A DNA stretch of 64,000 nucleotides from Variovorax paradoxus. GTDB lineage: Bacteria > Pseudomonadota > Gammaproteobacteria > Burkholderiales > Burkholderiaceae_C. A model generated the notes under the pieces. The model searched no databases. It was not told the DNA's origin and worked only from the letters and a program-made list of their open reading frames with translations. The stretch is from the NCBI RefSeq assembly GCF_902712855.1, contig NZ_LR743507.1, positions 2,032,001 through 2,096,000 of the forward strand. Reading direction: 5' to 3'. Below are positions 45,800 to 54,557 of this stretch, in pieces; position 1 is the stretch's first letter; each line of letters opens with the position of its first letter. Both the position numbers and the translations under genes were made by a program.

Positions 45800-46747
45800 A
45801 TGAACAAGACAGCCGCATCGACCGGCATTCCCTCTTTGGAGACGCACAGGAAGGGCTATGCGTCCGGCCTGGTGCTTGCGACGCTGGGCGCCATCGCGTT
45901 CAGCGGCAAGGCCATCATCGTCAAGCTGGCGTACCGCTACGGGGTGGACGCCGTCACGCTCATCATGCTGCGCATGCTGTTCGCGCTGCCGCTGTTCGCG
46001 GTGATGGCATGGTGGGCGGGGCGCGGCAAGCCTGCGCTCACCGGACGCGACTGGATCGGCGTGATCGGCCTGGGCTTCTCGGGCTACTACCTCGCGAGCT
46101 TTCTCGATTTCGCCGGGCTCGCCTACATCTCGGCCAGCTTCGAGCGGCTCATCCTCTACCTCAACCCCACGCTGGTGCTGTTCTTCGGCTGGCTGCTGTA
46201 CCGGCGCCGCCCGACGCGCCCGCAGGTGCTTGGCATGGTCGTGAGCTATGCCGGCGTGCTGCTGGTGTTCGGCCACGAACTTTGGAGCGGCGGCAGCGGC
46301 AAGGGCGGCGGGGCGGCGGCGTGGGGCGCGTTCCTCGTGTTCCTGAGCGCCGTGAGCTATGCGGGCTATCTCGTCTACAGCGGCGAGTTCGTCAAACGCC
46401 TCGGGTCGCTGCGCCTGGTGGGCCTGGCCACCACCGTGGCCTGCGTGCTGTGCATCCTGCAGTTCGTGCTCACGCGGCCGATGAGCGCCGCGATGGCGGT
46501 GGCGCCCGAGGTGATCTGGCTGTCGGTGCTCAACGCCACGCTGTGCACGGCGGTGCCCGTCCTCATGGTGATGATGGCCATCGAGCGCATCGGCCCCGCG
46601 GTGGCCGCGCAAACCGGCATGATCGGGCCGCTGTCGACCATCCTCATGGGGGTGGTCATACTCGGCGAGCCGTTCACCGCATGGATTGCGGCCGGCACGG
46701 TGCTCGTGATCGCGGGCATCTTCGTTTTCACGCGCAAGGGGCGCTGA
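45800..46747 (+). CDS. EamA-family (drug/metabolite transporter superfamily) permease
   Basis: 315 residues with about ten membrane helices in two EamA repeats (starting about residues 25 and 175). The first repeat has S-G-K-A-I-I-V-K-L-A-Y-R-Y-G-V-D-A and the second ends near F-T-A-W-I-A-A-G-T-V-L-V-I-A-G-I. Such carriers export amino acids or other small metabolites. An 81-bp gap separates it from the preceding gene. The substrate is unknown. Confidence 0.88.
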   Translation: MNKTAASTGIPSLETHRKGYASGLVLATLGAIAFSGKAIIVKLAYRYGVDAVTLIMLRMLFALPLFAVMAWWAGRGKPALTGRDWIGVIGLGFSGYYLASFLDFAGLAYISASFERLILYLNPTLVLFFGWLLYRRRPTRPQVLGMVVSYAGVLLVFGHELWSGGSGKGGGAAAWGAFLVFLSAVSYAGYLVYSGEFVKRLGSLRLVGLATTVACVLCILQFVLTRPMSAAMAVAPEVIWLSVLNATLCTAVPVLMVMMAIERIGPAVAAQTGMIGPLSTILMGVVILGEPFTAWIAAGTVLVIAGIFVFTRKGR

Positions 46748-46795
46748 GGCCCCTTGCGAAACCTCAACACATACAAGACCGACTGGAGAAACGAC

Positions 46796-47587
46796 ATGGA
46801 TCTGGGTATCGCAGGCAAGACCGCGCTGGTGTGCGGCGCAAGCAAGGGGCTGGGCTACGGCTGTGCGGAAGCGCTGGCGCGCGAAGGCGTCAACGTGGTG
46901 ATCGTGGCGCGCGGCGCCGAGGCGCTCGAGGCGGCATCGAAGAAGCTGGTGGAAGCCGCCGGGACGTCGGGCGCGTTCGTGAAACACGTGGCCGCCGACA
47001 TCACCACCGAAGCCGGCCGGGCGGCCGTGTTCGCGCTGGGCCACGACTTCGACATCGTCGTCACCAACGCCGGCGGTCCGCCGCCCGGCGACTTCCGCAA
47101 CTGGGACCGCGAGGCGTGGATCAAGGCGGTCGATGCCAACATGCTCACGCCCATCGAGCTCATCAAGGCCACGGTGGACGGCATGGCGAAGCGCGGCTTC
47201 GGCCGCATCGTGAACATCACGTCGAGCTCGGTGAAGTCGCCGATTGACATCCTGGGCCTGTCGAACGGCGCACGCAGCGGCCTCACCGGCTTCGTGGCCG
47301 GCGTGGCACGCACGGCGGTGGCGGCGCAGGGCGTGACCATCAACAACCTGCTGCCGGGGTCGTTCGACACCGACCGCCTCAAGGGCACGATGGCCGGCGC
47401 GGCGCAGAAAAGCGGCCAGGACTTCGACACTGTGTGGGAAGCCCGCAAGAAGAACATCCCGGCCAGGCGCTTCGGCACGCCGGCCGAGTTCGGCGCCATC
47501 TGCGCGTTCCTGTGCAGCATGCAGGCCGGTTACATGACGGGCCAGAACATCCTGGCCGACGGCGGCGCCTACCCCGGCACCTACTGA
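46796..47587 (+). CDS. atypical short-chain dehydrogenase lacking the Y-x-x-x-K motif
   Basis: 263 residues with an SDR fold: cofactor motif G-A-S-K-G-L-G, a V-T-N-A-G-G motif and the C-terminal G-G-A-Y-P-G. The catalytic Y-x-x-x-K is replaced by S-N-G-A-R in L-S-N-G-A-R-S-G-L-T, although the preceding Ser-rich strand is kept. This pattern is seen in a branch of SDR proteins and may mean a changed mechanism or loss of activity. The ATG at 46796 has a GGAGA site; the open frame starts earlier at 46754. Confidence 0.87.
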   Translation: MDLGIAGKTALVCGASKGLGYGCAEALAREGVNVVIVARGAEALEAASKKLVEAAGTSGAFVKHVAADITTEAGRAAVFALGHDFDIVVTNAGGPPPGDFRNWDREAWIKAVDANMLTPIELIKATVDGMAKRGFGRIVNITSSSVKSPIDILGLSNGARSGLTGFVAGVARTAVAAQGVTINNLLPGSFDTDRLKGTMAGAAQKSGQDFDTVWEARKKNIPARRFGTPAEFGAICAFLCSMQAGYMTGQNILADGGAYPGTY

Positions 47588-47619
47588 GCGCGATTCACGA
47601 GAGCGACGGGAGGCGCATC

Positions 47620-49374
47620 GTGAGCAGGGAGTCATTCAAAAAAATAACGCTGGTCTCGGTCACCGGCTTACCCGACGCGCGCGGCGCGGCGCTGGCGCTG
47701 CGGCACAGCCAGGCACAGATGCCCGGCGCCCGCGCGCTGCTGTGCAGCCCGAAGGCGCCCGACGACCTGGCGCCCGGCATCGAACATCTGGCGATCGCGC
47801 CGCTGAACTACCACGAGTACAGCTGGTTCATGATGTTCGCGCTGTGGCGCGTGGTTCAGACCGAGTTCGCGCTGGTCGTGCAGGAAGACGGCTGGGTCGT
47901 CAACGCCGCCAACTGGAGCGACGGGTTCCTGGACTGCGACTACATCGGCGCCCCCATCCATCTCGCGAAGATCGATTCGCCCCAGGGGACGTACTGGCGC
48001 AACCGCTTCGAGTGGGCGGACGAGCTCGCCAAGCCCGGCCACGTCGTCACGCCCATCCAGAACGGCGGCTTCAGCCTGCGCAGCCGGCGCTTCATGCGCG
48101 CGCTGGTCGACCATACGCACATCCGTGTGGAGATTCCGCCGCCCGATGCGGTCGGCGGCGAGCCGGTGCGGATGCACTGGGACCACAACGCGCTGCTCGA
48201 GGACGTGCAGCTCAGCGGCGTGCTGCGCCCCGCGCTCGAAGCCGTGGGCATGCGCTTTGCGCCGCTGGAATTGGCGCGCAGCTTTGCCATCGAGCACGCG
48301 GGGCCGCAGCTGCACCATGGCTACGACGCGATGCTGCTCTTCGGCCATCATGCGAAGGTGCGGCAGCTCGTGAGCCTGTCGCCGCTCACGCTGCGGTCGC
48401 TGATTCCGTTGTCGCAGCTCGACGGCTGGTACGGCGAGCGCGACATCCTGCAGATGTTCGAGCGCAACGGCTACTGCATCGAGTTCGCGCCGGAGCCCGA
48501 GGCGAAGACCGCAGCGATGCCCACGCGTAGGGTCTACGACTGCATCACCTACAACGGCGAGGCCGACATCCTCGCGGCGCGGCTGCACGAGCTGTCTGAC
48601 GTGGTCGATTGCTTCGTCGTCGTCGAGGCCGACTGCACCTTCAGCGGCGAGCCGAAGGCGCTGCGCTTCGATGCCGCCGACCCGCGCATCGCGGCTTTCC
48701 TGCCGCGCATCCGCTACATCGCGGTGCACGACATGCCGATGATCGACGAGGCGGCCGATGCTGCGGCGGTGGTGGGCGACTGGCATTCCGATGCGCCGAA
48801 GTCCGGCTTCTGGATACGAGAGAAGTTCCAGCGCAACCAGGTCATGCGCGGCCTGCACGATGCGGCGCCGCACGACCTGGTGATGGTCTCGGACGCCGAC
48901 GAGATTCCGCGCGCCGAGGTGGTTCGCGCGATGCGCGACGACCGCCGACACGAGGTCTACGGGTTGTGCCAGGCCTTCTACTATTTCTATGCGAACTACC
49001 GCAACGTCGAAGGGCCGGAGGCCTCGTCGGTGTGGACCGTGGCCGCCACGCGTGCCCGCTTCGACAGCCTCACGCCCGACCAGCTTCGCATGCGAGTGCG
49101 CAGCGGCGCGCAGCCGGCGCTGATCCTGGCGGATGCCGGCTGGCACTTCTCGTACCTTGCGATGAGCGAGGACGCGGTGCGCGCGAAGATCCGGGGCTTT
49201 GCGCACCAGGAGTACAACTCGCAGGCTTTTCTCGATGCCATCGACATTCCCGCGCTGCTGGCGTCGGGGCACGATCTGTACGACCGCCCGGGCTATGCCT
49301 GGCGCGTGGTGGACAAGGCAGAAGCGCCGCGCTGGATGCGAGAAGAGCCCGGGATGGCGCAGCTCTTCGCCTGA
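47620..49374 (+). CDS. two-domain protein: DUF5672 fused to a GT17 glycosyltransferase
   Basis: 584 residues from a GTG with a GGGAGG site. Residues about 8-260 match DUF5672, a putative glycosyltransferase-like domain (L-V-V-Q-E-D-G-W-V-V, then C-D-Y-I-G-A-P-I, then N-G-G-F-S-L-R-S). Residues about 300-560 match family GT17 (R-V-Y-D-C-I-T-Y-N-G-E, V-V-E-A-D-C-T-F-S-G, and the metal-binding S-D-A-D-E-I-P), related to N-acetylglucosaminyltransferases. No signal peptide. It may modify a surface glycan; no other glycan genes are nearby. Confidence 0.85.
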   Translation: MSRESFKKITLVSVTGLPDARGAALALRHSQAQMPGARALLCSPKAPDDLAPGIEHLAIAPLNYHEYSWFMMFALWRVVQTEFALVVQEDGWVVNAANWSDGFLDCDYIGAPIHLAKIDSPQGTYWRNRFEWADELAKPGHVVTPIQNGGFSLRSRRFMRALVDHTHIRVEIPPPDAVGGEPVRMHWDHNALLEDVQLSGVLRPALEAVGMRFAPLELARSFAIEHAGPQLHHGYDAMLLFGHHAKVRQLVSLSPLTLRSLIPLSQLDGWYGERDILQMFERNGYCIEFAPEPEAKTAAMPTRRVYDCITYNGEADILAARLHELSDVVDCFVVVEADCTFSGEPKALRFDAADPRIAAFLPRIRYIAVHDMPMIDEAADAAAVVGDWHSDAPKSGFWIREKFQRNQVMRGLHDAAPHDLVMVSDADEIPRAEVVRAMRDDRRHEVYGLCQAFYYFYANYRNVEGPEASSVWTVAATRARFDSLTPDQLRMRVRSGAQPALILADAGWHFSYLAMSEDAVRAKIRGFAHQEYNSQAFLDAIDIPALLASGHDLYDRPGYAWRVVDKAEAPRWMREEPGMAQLFA

Positions 49375-49383
49375 GGGCCGCGC

Positions 49384-50310
49384 TCAGCGCCGGGACGCCA
49401 CCACGATCCCACCCACGATCAGCAGGAACGCCGCGCCGTGGTACCAGTGCGGCGGCTCGCGCAGGAAGGCGGCCGACAGCACGGCCGCGAACAGCGGCGT
49501 GAGGTTCATGAAGATGCTGGCTGCCTGCGGCCCCGCGCGCTGCACGCCGGTGCCCCAGCAGCGGTAGGCCACCACCGCGGGACCGATGCCGATGAAGAGC
49601 ATGGCCGCGACGAGCGGCCAACCCAGGTTGATGTGCGCGTCGGTCAGCGTCCATTCGCCGGCGGCCAGCGCGCCCGACCATGCCAGGCCGAACACCAGTT
49701 GCGCCATCAGGAACGCTGCCCAGTCCTGGCGCACCGCCTTCGGCTCGTGCGTGCGCGCCAGCAGCCAGCTGTAGAAGGCCCAGGCGATGGTGCCCACGAT
49801 CATGTAGAGGTCGCCCGGCACCAGCCGCAGCCCGAGCAGCTGTTGCCATTCGCCGCGGCTGAGCACCAGCAGCACGCCGACCATCGACAGCAGCGCGCCG
49901 CCTATTTCGCGTGCGTTCACACGCGCGCCGAAGAACACGCTGCCCACGGCGAGCATCCACAGTGGCAGGCTGGAGCCCACCAGCGTGGTGTTGATGGGCG
50001 TGGAGGTCTGCAGCGCCAGGTACTGGGAGGCGTTGTACAGGCCGATGCCCAGCAGCCCGAGCAGCGCGTAGCGCTTCCAGTGCGTCCACAGCGGGCTGCC
50101 GCGGCGCAGCACCGGCGCGGCGAACGGCAGCAGCAGCACGAAGGCGATCACCCAGCGCACGAAGTTCAGCGTGAGTGGCGACACCAGCTCACGCACCATG
50201 CGACCGACCACGGCGTTGCTGGCCCACAGCAGCGGCGGAATGAGCAGCAGGACAACGGTAAGGGCCGTGAGCGGCGCGTGGCGGGGAAGGTGCTGCGGCG
50301 GTGTCGACAT
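49384..50310 (-). CDS. EamA-family (drug/metabolite transporter superfamily) permease
   Basis: 308 residues, about ten membrane helices, two EamA repeats. Motifs include L-W-A-S-N-A-V-V-G-R and F-V-R-W-V-I-A-F in the first repeat, and I-G-P-A-V-V-A-Y-R-C-W-G in the second. It is not closely similar to the plus-strand EamA gene at 45800. It is divergent from the quinone oxidoreductase gene. The substrate is unknown. Confidence 0.88.
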   Translation of the reverse strand: MSTPPQHLPRHAPLTALTVVLLLIPPLLWASNAVVGRMVRELVSPLTLNFVRWVIAFVLLLPFAAPVLRRGSPLWTHWKRYALLGLLGIGLYNASQYLALQTSTPINTTLVGSSLPLWMLAVGSVFFGARVNAREIGGALLSMVGVLLVLSRGEWQQLLGLRLVPGDLYMIVGTIAWAFYSWLLARTHEPKAVRQDWAAFLMAQLVFGLAWSGALAAGEWTLTDAHINLGWPLVAAMLFIGIGPAVVAYRCWGTGVQRAGPQAASIFMNLTPLFAAVLSAAFLREPPHWYHGAAFLLIVGGIVVASRR

Positions 50311-50412
50311 GGCCGCCGACTCTACCGGGCAATGATGCCCCGCGCCGCCACGGGACACCCGGGCGTGGCAGGATGCGTGCTCCGTTTTTCCCTTGCGCAT
50401 GGAGACTGAAAC

Positions 50413-51399
50413 ATGATGAGCAAAGCCGTCCGTATCGACCGCCATGGCGGTCCCGAAGAACTGAAGATCGTCGAGGTGGATGTCGGGGAGCCCGGCCCCG
50501 GCGAGATCCGCATCCGTCACAAGGCCGTGGGCCTGAACTTCATCGACACCTACCAGCGCAGCGGCCTCTACCCGTTCGCCATGCCTCTGCAGCTCGGCAT
50601 GGAGGCCTCGGGCGTCGTCGAGGCGGTGGGCGGGGGCGTGACGCACCTGAAGGCCGGCGACCGTGCCGCCTACGCAAGCCCGCCGCCCGGTGCGTATTGC
50701 GAGCTGCGCGTGATGCCGGCCAAGTGCGTGTGCAAGCTGCCCGACGACATCTCCTTCGAGACCGGCGCGGCCATGATGCTCAAGGGCCTGACCACGCAGT
50801 ACCTGCTGAAGAAGACGCTGCCGGCCGAAGGCCTCCAGGCCGGCGACTTCATCCTGTTCCATGCGGCCGCGGGCGGCGTGGGCCTCATTGCCTGCCAGTG
50901 GGCGAAAGCGCTGGGGCTGCAGCTGATCGGCACCGCCGGCAGCGACGCCAAGTGCAAGCTCGCGCTGGCGCACGGCGCGGCGCATGCCATCAACTACAGC
51001 ACCGAGAACTTCGCGCAGCGCGTGAAGGAGATCACCGGCGGCAAGGGCGTGAAGGTGGTGTATGACTCTGTGGGCAAGGACACCTACGAAGGCTCGATCG
51101 ACTGCCTGCGGCCGTTCGGCCTGCTGGCGGTCTTCGGCAACGGCTCGGGCCCCGTGCCGCCGATCAACCTCGGCACGCTAGCGTCGAAGGGTTCGCTGTA
51201 CGTGACGCGACCCACGCTGTTCACCCACATGTCCACGCGCGAGAGCACGCAGGCCATGGCCGACGACCTGTTCGCCGTGGTGCGCAGCGGCGCGGTGAAG
51301 ATCCCGATCGAGCAGCGCTATGCGCTGGCCGACGTGCAGCAGGCGCACCGCGACCTCGAGGCACGCAAGACCACGGGTTGCACGATCCTCACGCTCTGA
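50413..51399 (+). CDS. NADPH:quinone oxidoreductase-like MDR protein (zinc-independent)
   Basis: 328 residues of the medium-chain reductase family. It has the quinone-reductase N-terminal region (G-L-N-F-I-D-T-Y-Q-R-S-G-L-Y-P), the K-G-L-T-T-Q-Y-L-L motif and the NADPH-binding A-A-A-G-G-V-G-L. Zinc-ligand cysteines of alcohol dehydrogenases are absent. Probably a cytoplasmic one- or two-electron quinone reductase of the QorA type. Start could be either of two adjacent ATGs. Confidence 0.9.
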   Translation: MMSKAVRIDRHGGPEELKIVEVDVGEPGPGEIRIRHKAVGLNFIDTYQRSGLYPFAMPLQLGMEASGVVEAVGGGVTHLKAGDRAAYASPPPGAYCELRVMPAKCVCKLPDDISFETGAAMMLKGLTTQYLLKKTLPAEGLQAGDFILFHAAAGGVGLIACQWAKALGLQLIGTAGSDAKCKLALAHGAAHAINYSTENFAQRVKEITGGKGVKVVYDSVGKDTYEGSIDCLRPFGLLAVFGNGSGPVPPINLGTLASKGSLYVTRPTLFTHMSTRESTQAMADDLFAVVRSGAVKIPIEQRYALADVQQAHRDLEARKTTGCTILTL

Positions 51400-51560
51400 A
51401 ACCGGAATCCGCGAAGCGACTGATGCTGTGGGCGCGGTGGGCAGGATTGACGCCAGTCTTGTCCTACCCGCGCTGGGGCGTCATGCCTTCGACTTGTGGC
51501 GGGTGCACTTTGTAGCCTCGGTCAGAGCCTGAAAAACCTGAAGGCAATCCGAGCACATCC

Positions 51561-52031
51561 GTGATGAACACAAGCAACATTCGCACTTTCATCGTCGAAG
51601 ACAACGCCACCATCCGCGAGAACCTGGTAGGCACCTTGCGGGAAGTCGCACGCATCGATCCCATCGGACAGGCCGAGTCGGAAGCCGAAGGTACGCGCTG
51701 GCTGACGGTGAATCTGTCGCAGTGGGACCTGGCGATCGTCGACCTGTTCCTGAAGGACGGCACCGGCTTTCGCGTGCTCGAGGCCTGCCGCGATCGCGAG
51801 CCCGGCCAGAAGATGGTGGTGCTGAGCAACTACGCCACGCCCGAGATGCGCCGAAAGTGCGCCATGCTCGGCGCCGACGCAGTGTTCGACAAGGCCACCG
51901 AGGTGGAAGACCTGATCGACTTCTGCGTGCGCCAGCGCCAGGCGCTGTTCAGGAGCCCGCCTTCGGGAATGGCTTCTGCGCAGCCTTCGGAACCTTCGAC
52001 GCGCTCTCGCCAGACACCGCTGCGGCATTGA
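51561..52031 (+). CDS. receiver-only response regulator
   Basis: 156 residues: a single receiver domain with the acidic pair E-D (about 13-14), phospho-acceptor D in A-I-V-D-L-F-L (about residue 60) and the conserved K in F-D-K-A, followed by a short disordered tail without an output domain. Such proteins signal by protein interaction. No histidine kinase is nearby. Its 3' end overlaps the 3' end of the convergent LysR gene by 83 bp. Confidence 0.85.
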   Translation: MMNTSNIRTFIVEDNATIRENLVGTLREVARIDPIGQAESEAEGTRWLTVNLSQWDLAIVDLFLKDGTGFRVLEACRDREPGQKMVVLSNYATPEMRRKCAMLGADAVFDKATEVEDLIDFCVRQRQALFRSPPSGMASAQPSEPSTRSRQTPLRH

Positions 52032-52914
52032 GCGCGGCGGTGTCGCGCACGATGCCCCAGACGTGCTCCGCCAGCGGCGAGAGTGCGCGGTTTCGCCGGC
52101 GGATCAGCATCACCGCGCGCTGAACGCGCGGCGCCAGAGGGCGCACTGCAAGCTGCGCCAGCCCTTCGGGCGGCAACGACATTCCCGGCATCACGCTGAT
52201 GCCGATGCCGGCTTCGACCATGCGGAAGACGGTGGTCGGGTGTCCGAGCTGCTGCTTCACCTCGCACTGCGCGCCATTGCGCTCCAGTGCCTGGTCGATG
52301 AGGCGCCGGCTGCCCGAGGCGTGGTCGAGCAGCACCAGCGGCTGCCCTTCGAGCGAGCTCCAGCGCACCGACGGCTTCTGCGCGAGACGGTGCGACGGCG
52401 GCAACACGAGCACGAACGGGTCGGCCAGGATCGGCTCGCAATACAGGTCGTCGGCTTCGGAAGGCTCGATGACCACGCCGAAGTCGACTTCGCCGCTGCG
52501 CACGCTGTCGAGCACGTCCTGCTGGATGCGGTCGAGCAGCAGGAACTGGATGCCCGGCGCCGTCTCGGCGCAGGTGGCGATGCAGCCCGGCATGAGGTTG
52601 GCAGAGAGCGTCGGGCTGCTGGCTACGCGCACCTTGCCGCCGCGTGCGCTGGCAAGTCCGGCAACGTCCTGCAGGGTCTGGTCGAGGTCGTCGAGCACGC
52701 GATCGAGGCGGGCCGCAAGCGACTGGCCGGCCTCTGTCAGCACCACCTCGCGCGTGGTGCGGTCGAGCAGCTTGAGGCCGAGCTGCGATTCGAGTTCGAG
52801 GATCGAGCGGCTCACGGCGGGCTGGCTCAGGCCGACCTGGTCACCGGCACGGCTGAAGTTGCGGCCTTCTGCCACGGAGCGGAACACGCGAAGCTGGCGC
52901 AGGGTGACGTTCAT
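51949..52914 (-). CDS. LysR-family transcriptional regulator
   Basis: 321 residues. Residues 1-60 form the winged helix (L-R-Q-L-R-V-F-R-S-V-A, S-Q-P-A-V-S-R-S-I), followed by the substrate-binding domain. It is divergent from the BASS transporter gene with a T-N11-A LysR box 15 bp upstream of its own start, so self-control is likely. The same sequence lies upstream of the TctC gene at 43000, which suggests a second target. Confidence 0.92.
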   Translation of the reverse strand: MNVTLRQLRVFRSVAEGRNFSRAGDQVGLSQPAVSRSILELESQLGLKLLDRTTREVVLTEAGQSLAARLDRVLDDLDQTLQDVAGLASARGGKVRVASSPTLSANLMPGCIATCAETAPGIQFLLLDRIQQDVLDSVRSGEVDFGVVIEPSEADDLYCEPILADPFVLVLPPSHRLAQKPSVRWSSLEGQPLVLLDHASGSRRLIDQALERNGAQCEVKQQLGHPTTVFRMVEAGIGISVMPGMSLPPEGLAQLAVRPLAPRVQRAVMLIRRRNRALSPLAEHVWGIVRDTAALNAAAVSGESASKVPKAAQKPFPKAGS

Positions 52915-52920
52915 GCGGCG

Positions 52921-52960
52921 AAATCATATATCCATCCGATAAATCCATTTCTCTTTTGAA
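52921..52960. promoter_or_regulatory. LysR-type box between the LysR and BASS genes
   Basis: Contains TATC-CATCC-GATA at 52929-52941 (T-N11-A with symmetrical arms). Only a few bases differ from the sequence at 42884-42921. It is placed to control both divergent genes. Confidence 0.65.
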
Positions 52961-52984
52961 TCGCGGCGGAGTCCAATTCGCGTC

Positions 52985-53995
52985 ATGGCACGTTCACGCT
53001 TTCTCCCCGACAACTTCACGCTCGCGCTCGTCTCGGTCGTGACCCTTGCAAGCCTCCTGCCGGCCAGCGGCCGCGTCGCGCACTTCTTCGAAGGCCTGAC
53101 CACCGTGGCGATCGGGCTGCTGTTCTTCCTTCATGGCGCGAAGCTGTCGCGCGAGGCGATCATGGCGGGGATCACGCACTGGCGGCTGCACCTGCTGGTG
53201 TTCGCCGCGACCTTCATCCTGTTCCCGGTGCTGGGCATCGCCCTGAAGCCCGTGTTGTCGCCGCTGGTGACGCCGGACCTGTACACCGGCGTGCTCTTCC
53301 TCTGCGTGCTGCCGGCCACCGTGCAGTCGGCGATCGCCTTCACCGCGATGGCGCGGGGAAACATGCCGGCCGCGATCTGCAGCGCCTCGGCGTCGACCCT
53401 GCTCGGGGTGTTCATCACGCCGGTGCTTGTGAATCTGGTGGTGTTGCCGCACGGGGGCAACGCATCTTCCTCCTTCGATTCGATCGGGAAGATCCTCCTG
53501 CAGCTGATGGTGCCGTTCGCTGCCGGGCACCTGCTGCGGCCGGTGATCGGGAAGTGGGTGCAGAAGCGTGCGGCGGTGCTGAAGTTCGTGGACCAGGGGT
53601 CGATCCTGCTGGTGGTCTATACGGCGTTCAGTGCGGCGGTGATCGAAGGGCTCTGGAAGCAGATTCCCGTGAGTGCGTTGCTGGGCTTGCTGCTGGTCTG
53701 CGCTGTGCTGCTGGCACTGGCGTTGACGCTGACGACGCTGTCTGCTCGCAAGCTGGGGTTCGACAAGGCCGACGAGATCACCATTGTTTTCTGCGGGTCG
53801 AAGAAGAGCCTGGCGAGTGGGATTCCCATGGCGAAGGTCTTGTTTGCTTCGCATGCTGTGGGGGCTATCGTGCTGCCCTTGATGCTTTTTCATCAGATGC
53901 AGTTGATGGTTTGTGCTGTGTTGGCGCAGCGGTATGCGCGGCGGGTGAGTGACTCTTCGGTCCGGGATGGTTCGTTGGAAGTTGCTGCCAAGTAG
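52985..53995 (+). CDS. bile acid:sodium symporter (BASS) family transporter
   Basis: 336 residues with about nine or ten membrane helices. It fits the YfeH-like branch of the BASS superfamily: F-F-L-H-G-A-K-L-S-R-E near residue 50, and V-F-C-G-S-K-K-S-L-A-S-G in the second half. Members take up organic anions with sodium. Its LysR neighbour and the shared box with tctC suggest a carboxylate substrate (inference). Confidence 0.9.
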   Translation: MARSRFLPDNFTLALVSVVTLASLLPASGRVAHFFEGLTTVAIGLLFFLHGAKLSREAIMAGITHWRLHLLVFAATFILFPVLGIALKPVLSPLVTPDLYTGVLFLCVLPATVQSAIAFTAMARGNMPAAICSASASTLLGVFITPVLVNLVVLPHGGNASSSFDSIGKILLQLMVPFAAGHLLRPVIGKWVQKRAAVLKFVDQGSILLVVYTAFSAAVIEGLWKQIPVSALLGLLLVCAVLLALALTLTTLSARKLGFDKADEITIVFCGSKKSLASGIPMAKVLFASHAVGAIVLPLMLFHQMQLMVCAVLAQRYARRVSDSSVRDGSLEVAAK

Positions 53996-54007
53996 TGTTT
54001 GGCTTCC

Positions 54008-54268
54008 GGGGCCGGGTCTCGGCCCGGCGGCCGACCTGCTTTTCTTTGCTTCGCCAAAGAAAAGTAGGCAAAAGAAAGGCGACCCCACTGTCTGCGACCC
54101 CTTCGCTGCGCTACGGGGCAACCTGCGGTGCTCGCGTTTCGCGGGGTCTCGCAGAACTCGCTTCGCTCAAACAGCTGCGAGCCCTGATCCGCGAAACGCT
54201 GCGCTCCTCGGCGCAGCCAGAGGGGAGGGCGCGGGAACCACACGGGCCATTGCTTCGCTCGGCCTCTG
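54008..54268 (+). repeat. left arm of a long imperfect inverted repeat
   Basis: About 260 bp that match the reverse complement of 54558-54826 over nearly the whole length, with small gaps and substitutions. Landmarks: CCGGGTCTCGGCCCGGCGG, then CTTTGCTTCGCCAAAGAAA, then CAACCTGCGGTGCTC, then GCTCCTCGGCGCAGCCAGA. The left part also folds on itself (TTTCTTTG / CAAAGAAA). It resembles a mosaic intergenic repeat common in this group. Confidence 0.75.
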
Positions 54269-54395
54269 GTCACTGCAGGCGCTGTGCGCCTGGAGTGTTG
54301 AAACTGTGCGAAGGCCTCTGTTGGTGTCGATGACGGTTTGAAGCGGTCAATGCAGTGCAGGTGCCAGCGTTGAGACCGACCTGAAAATGGATCGA

Positions 54396-54431
54396 GAGCA
54401 AGAGCAAGAGCAAGAGCAAGAGCAAGAGCAA
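54396..54431 (+). repeat. hexanucleotide array, six GAGCAA units
   Basis: Six perfect copies of GAGCAA. In one frame this reads as an E-Q dipeptide repeat. Confidence 0.9.
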
Positions 54432-54455
54432 GGCAGAAGTGCAAGCACGGGCCTG

Positions 54456-54479
54456 GACACAGACACGGACACGGACACG
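54456..54479 (+). repeat. hexanucleotide array, four GACACG-type units
   Basis: One GACACA followed by three GACACG copies, in phase with the neighbouring arrays. Confidence 0.85.
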
Positions 54480-54482
54480 GGC

Positions 54483-54524
54483 ATGAGCATGAGCATGAGC
54501 ATGAGCATGAGCATGAGCATGAGT
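54483..54524 (+). repeat. hexanucleotide array, seven ATGAGC-type units
   Basis: Six perfect ATGAGC copies and one final ATGAGT. Read in the same frame as the other arrays it gives M-S repeats. Confidence 0.9.
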
Positions 54525-54557
54525 GCAGCGAGAACGAGAGTTCGAGCCGTCAGTTCC

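Noticed and set aside
54396..54524. CRISPR-like repeats
   Set aside because: The units are six bases long without spacers, and no cas gene is present.
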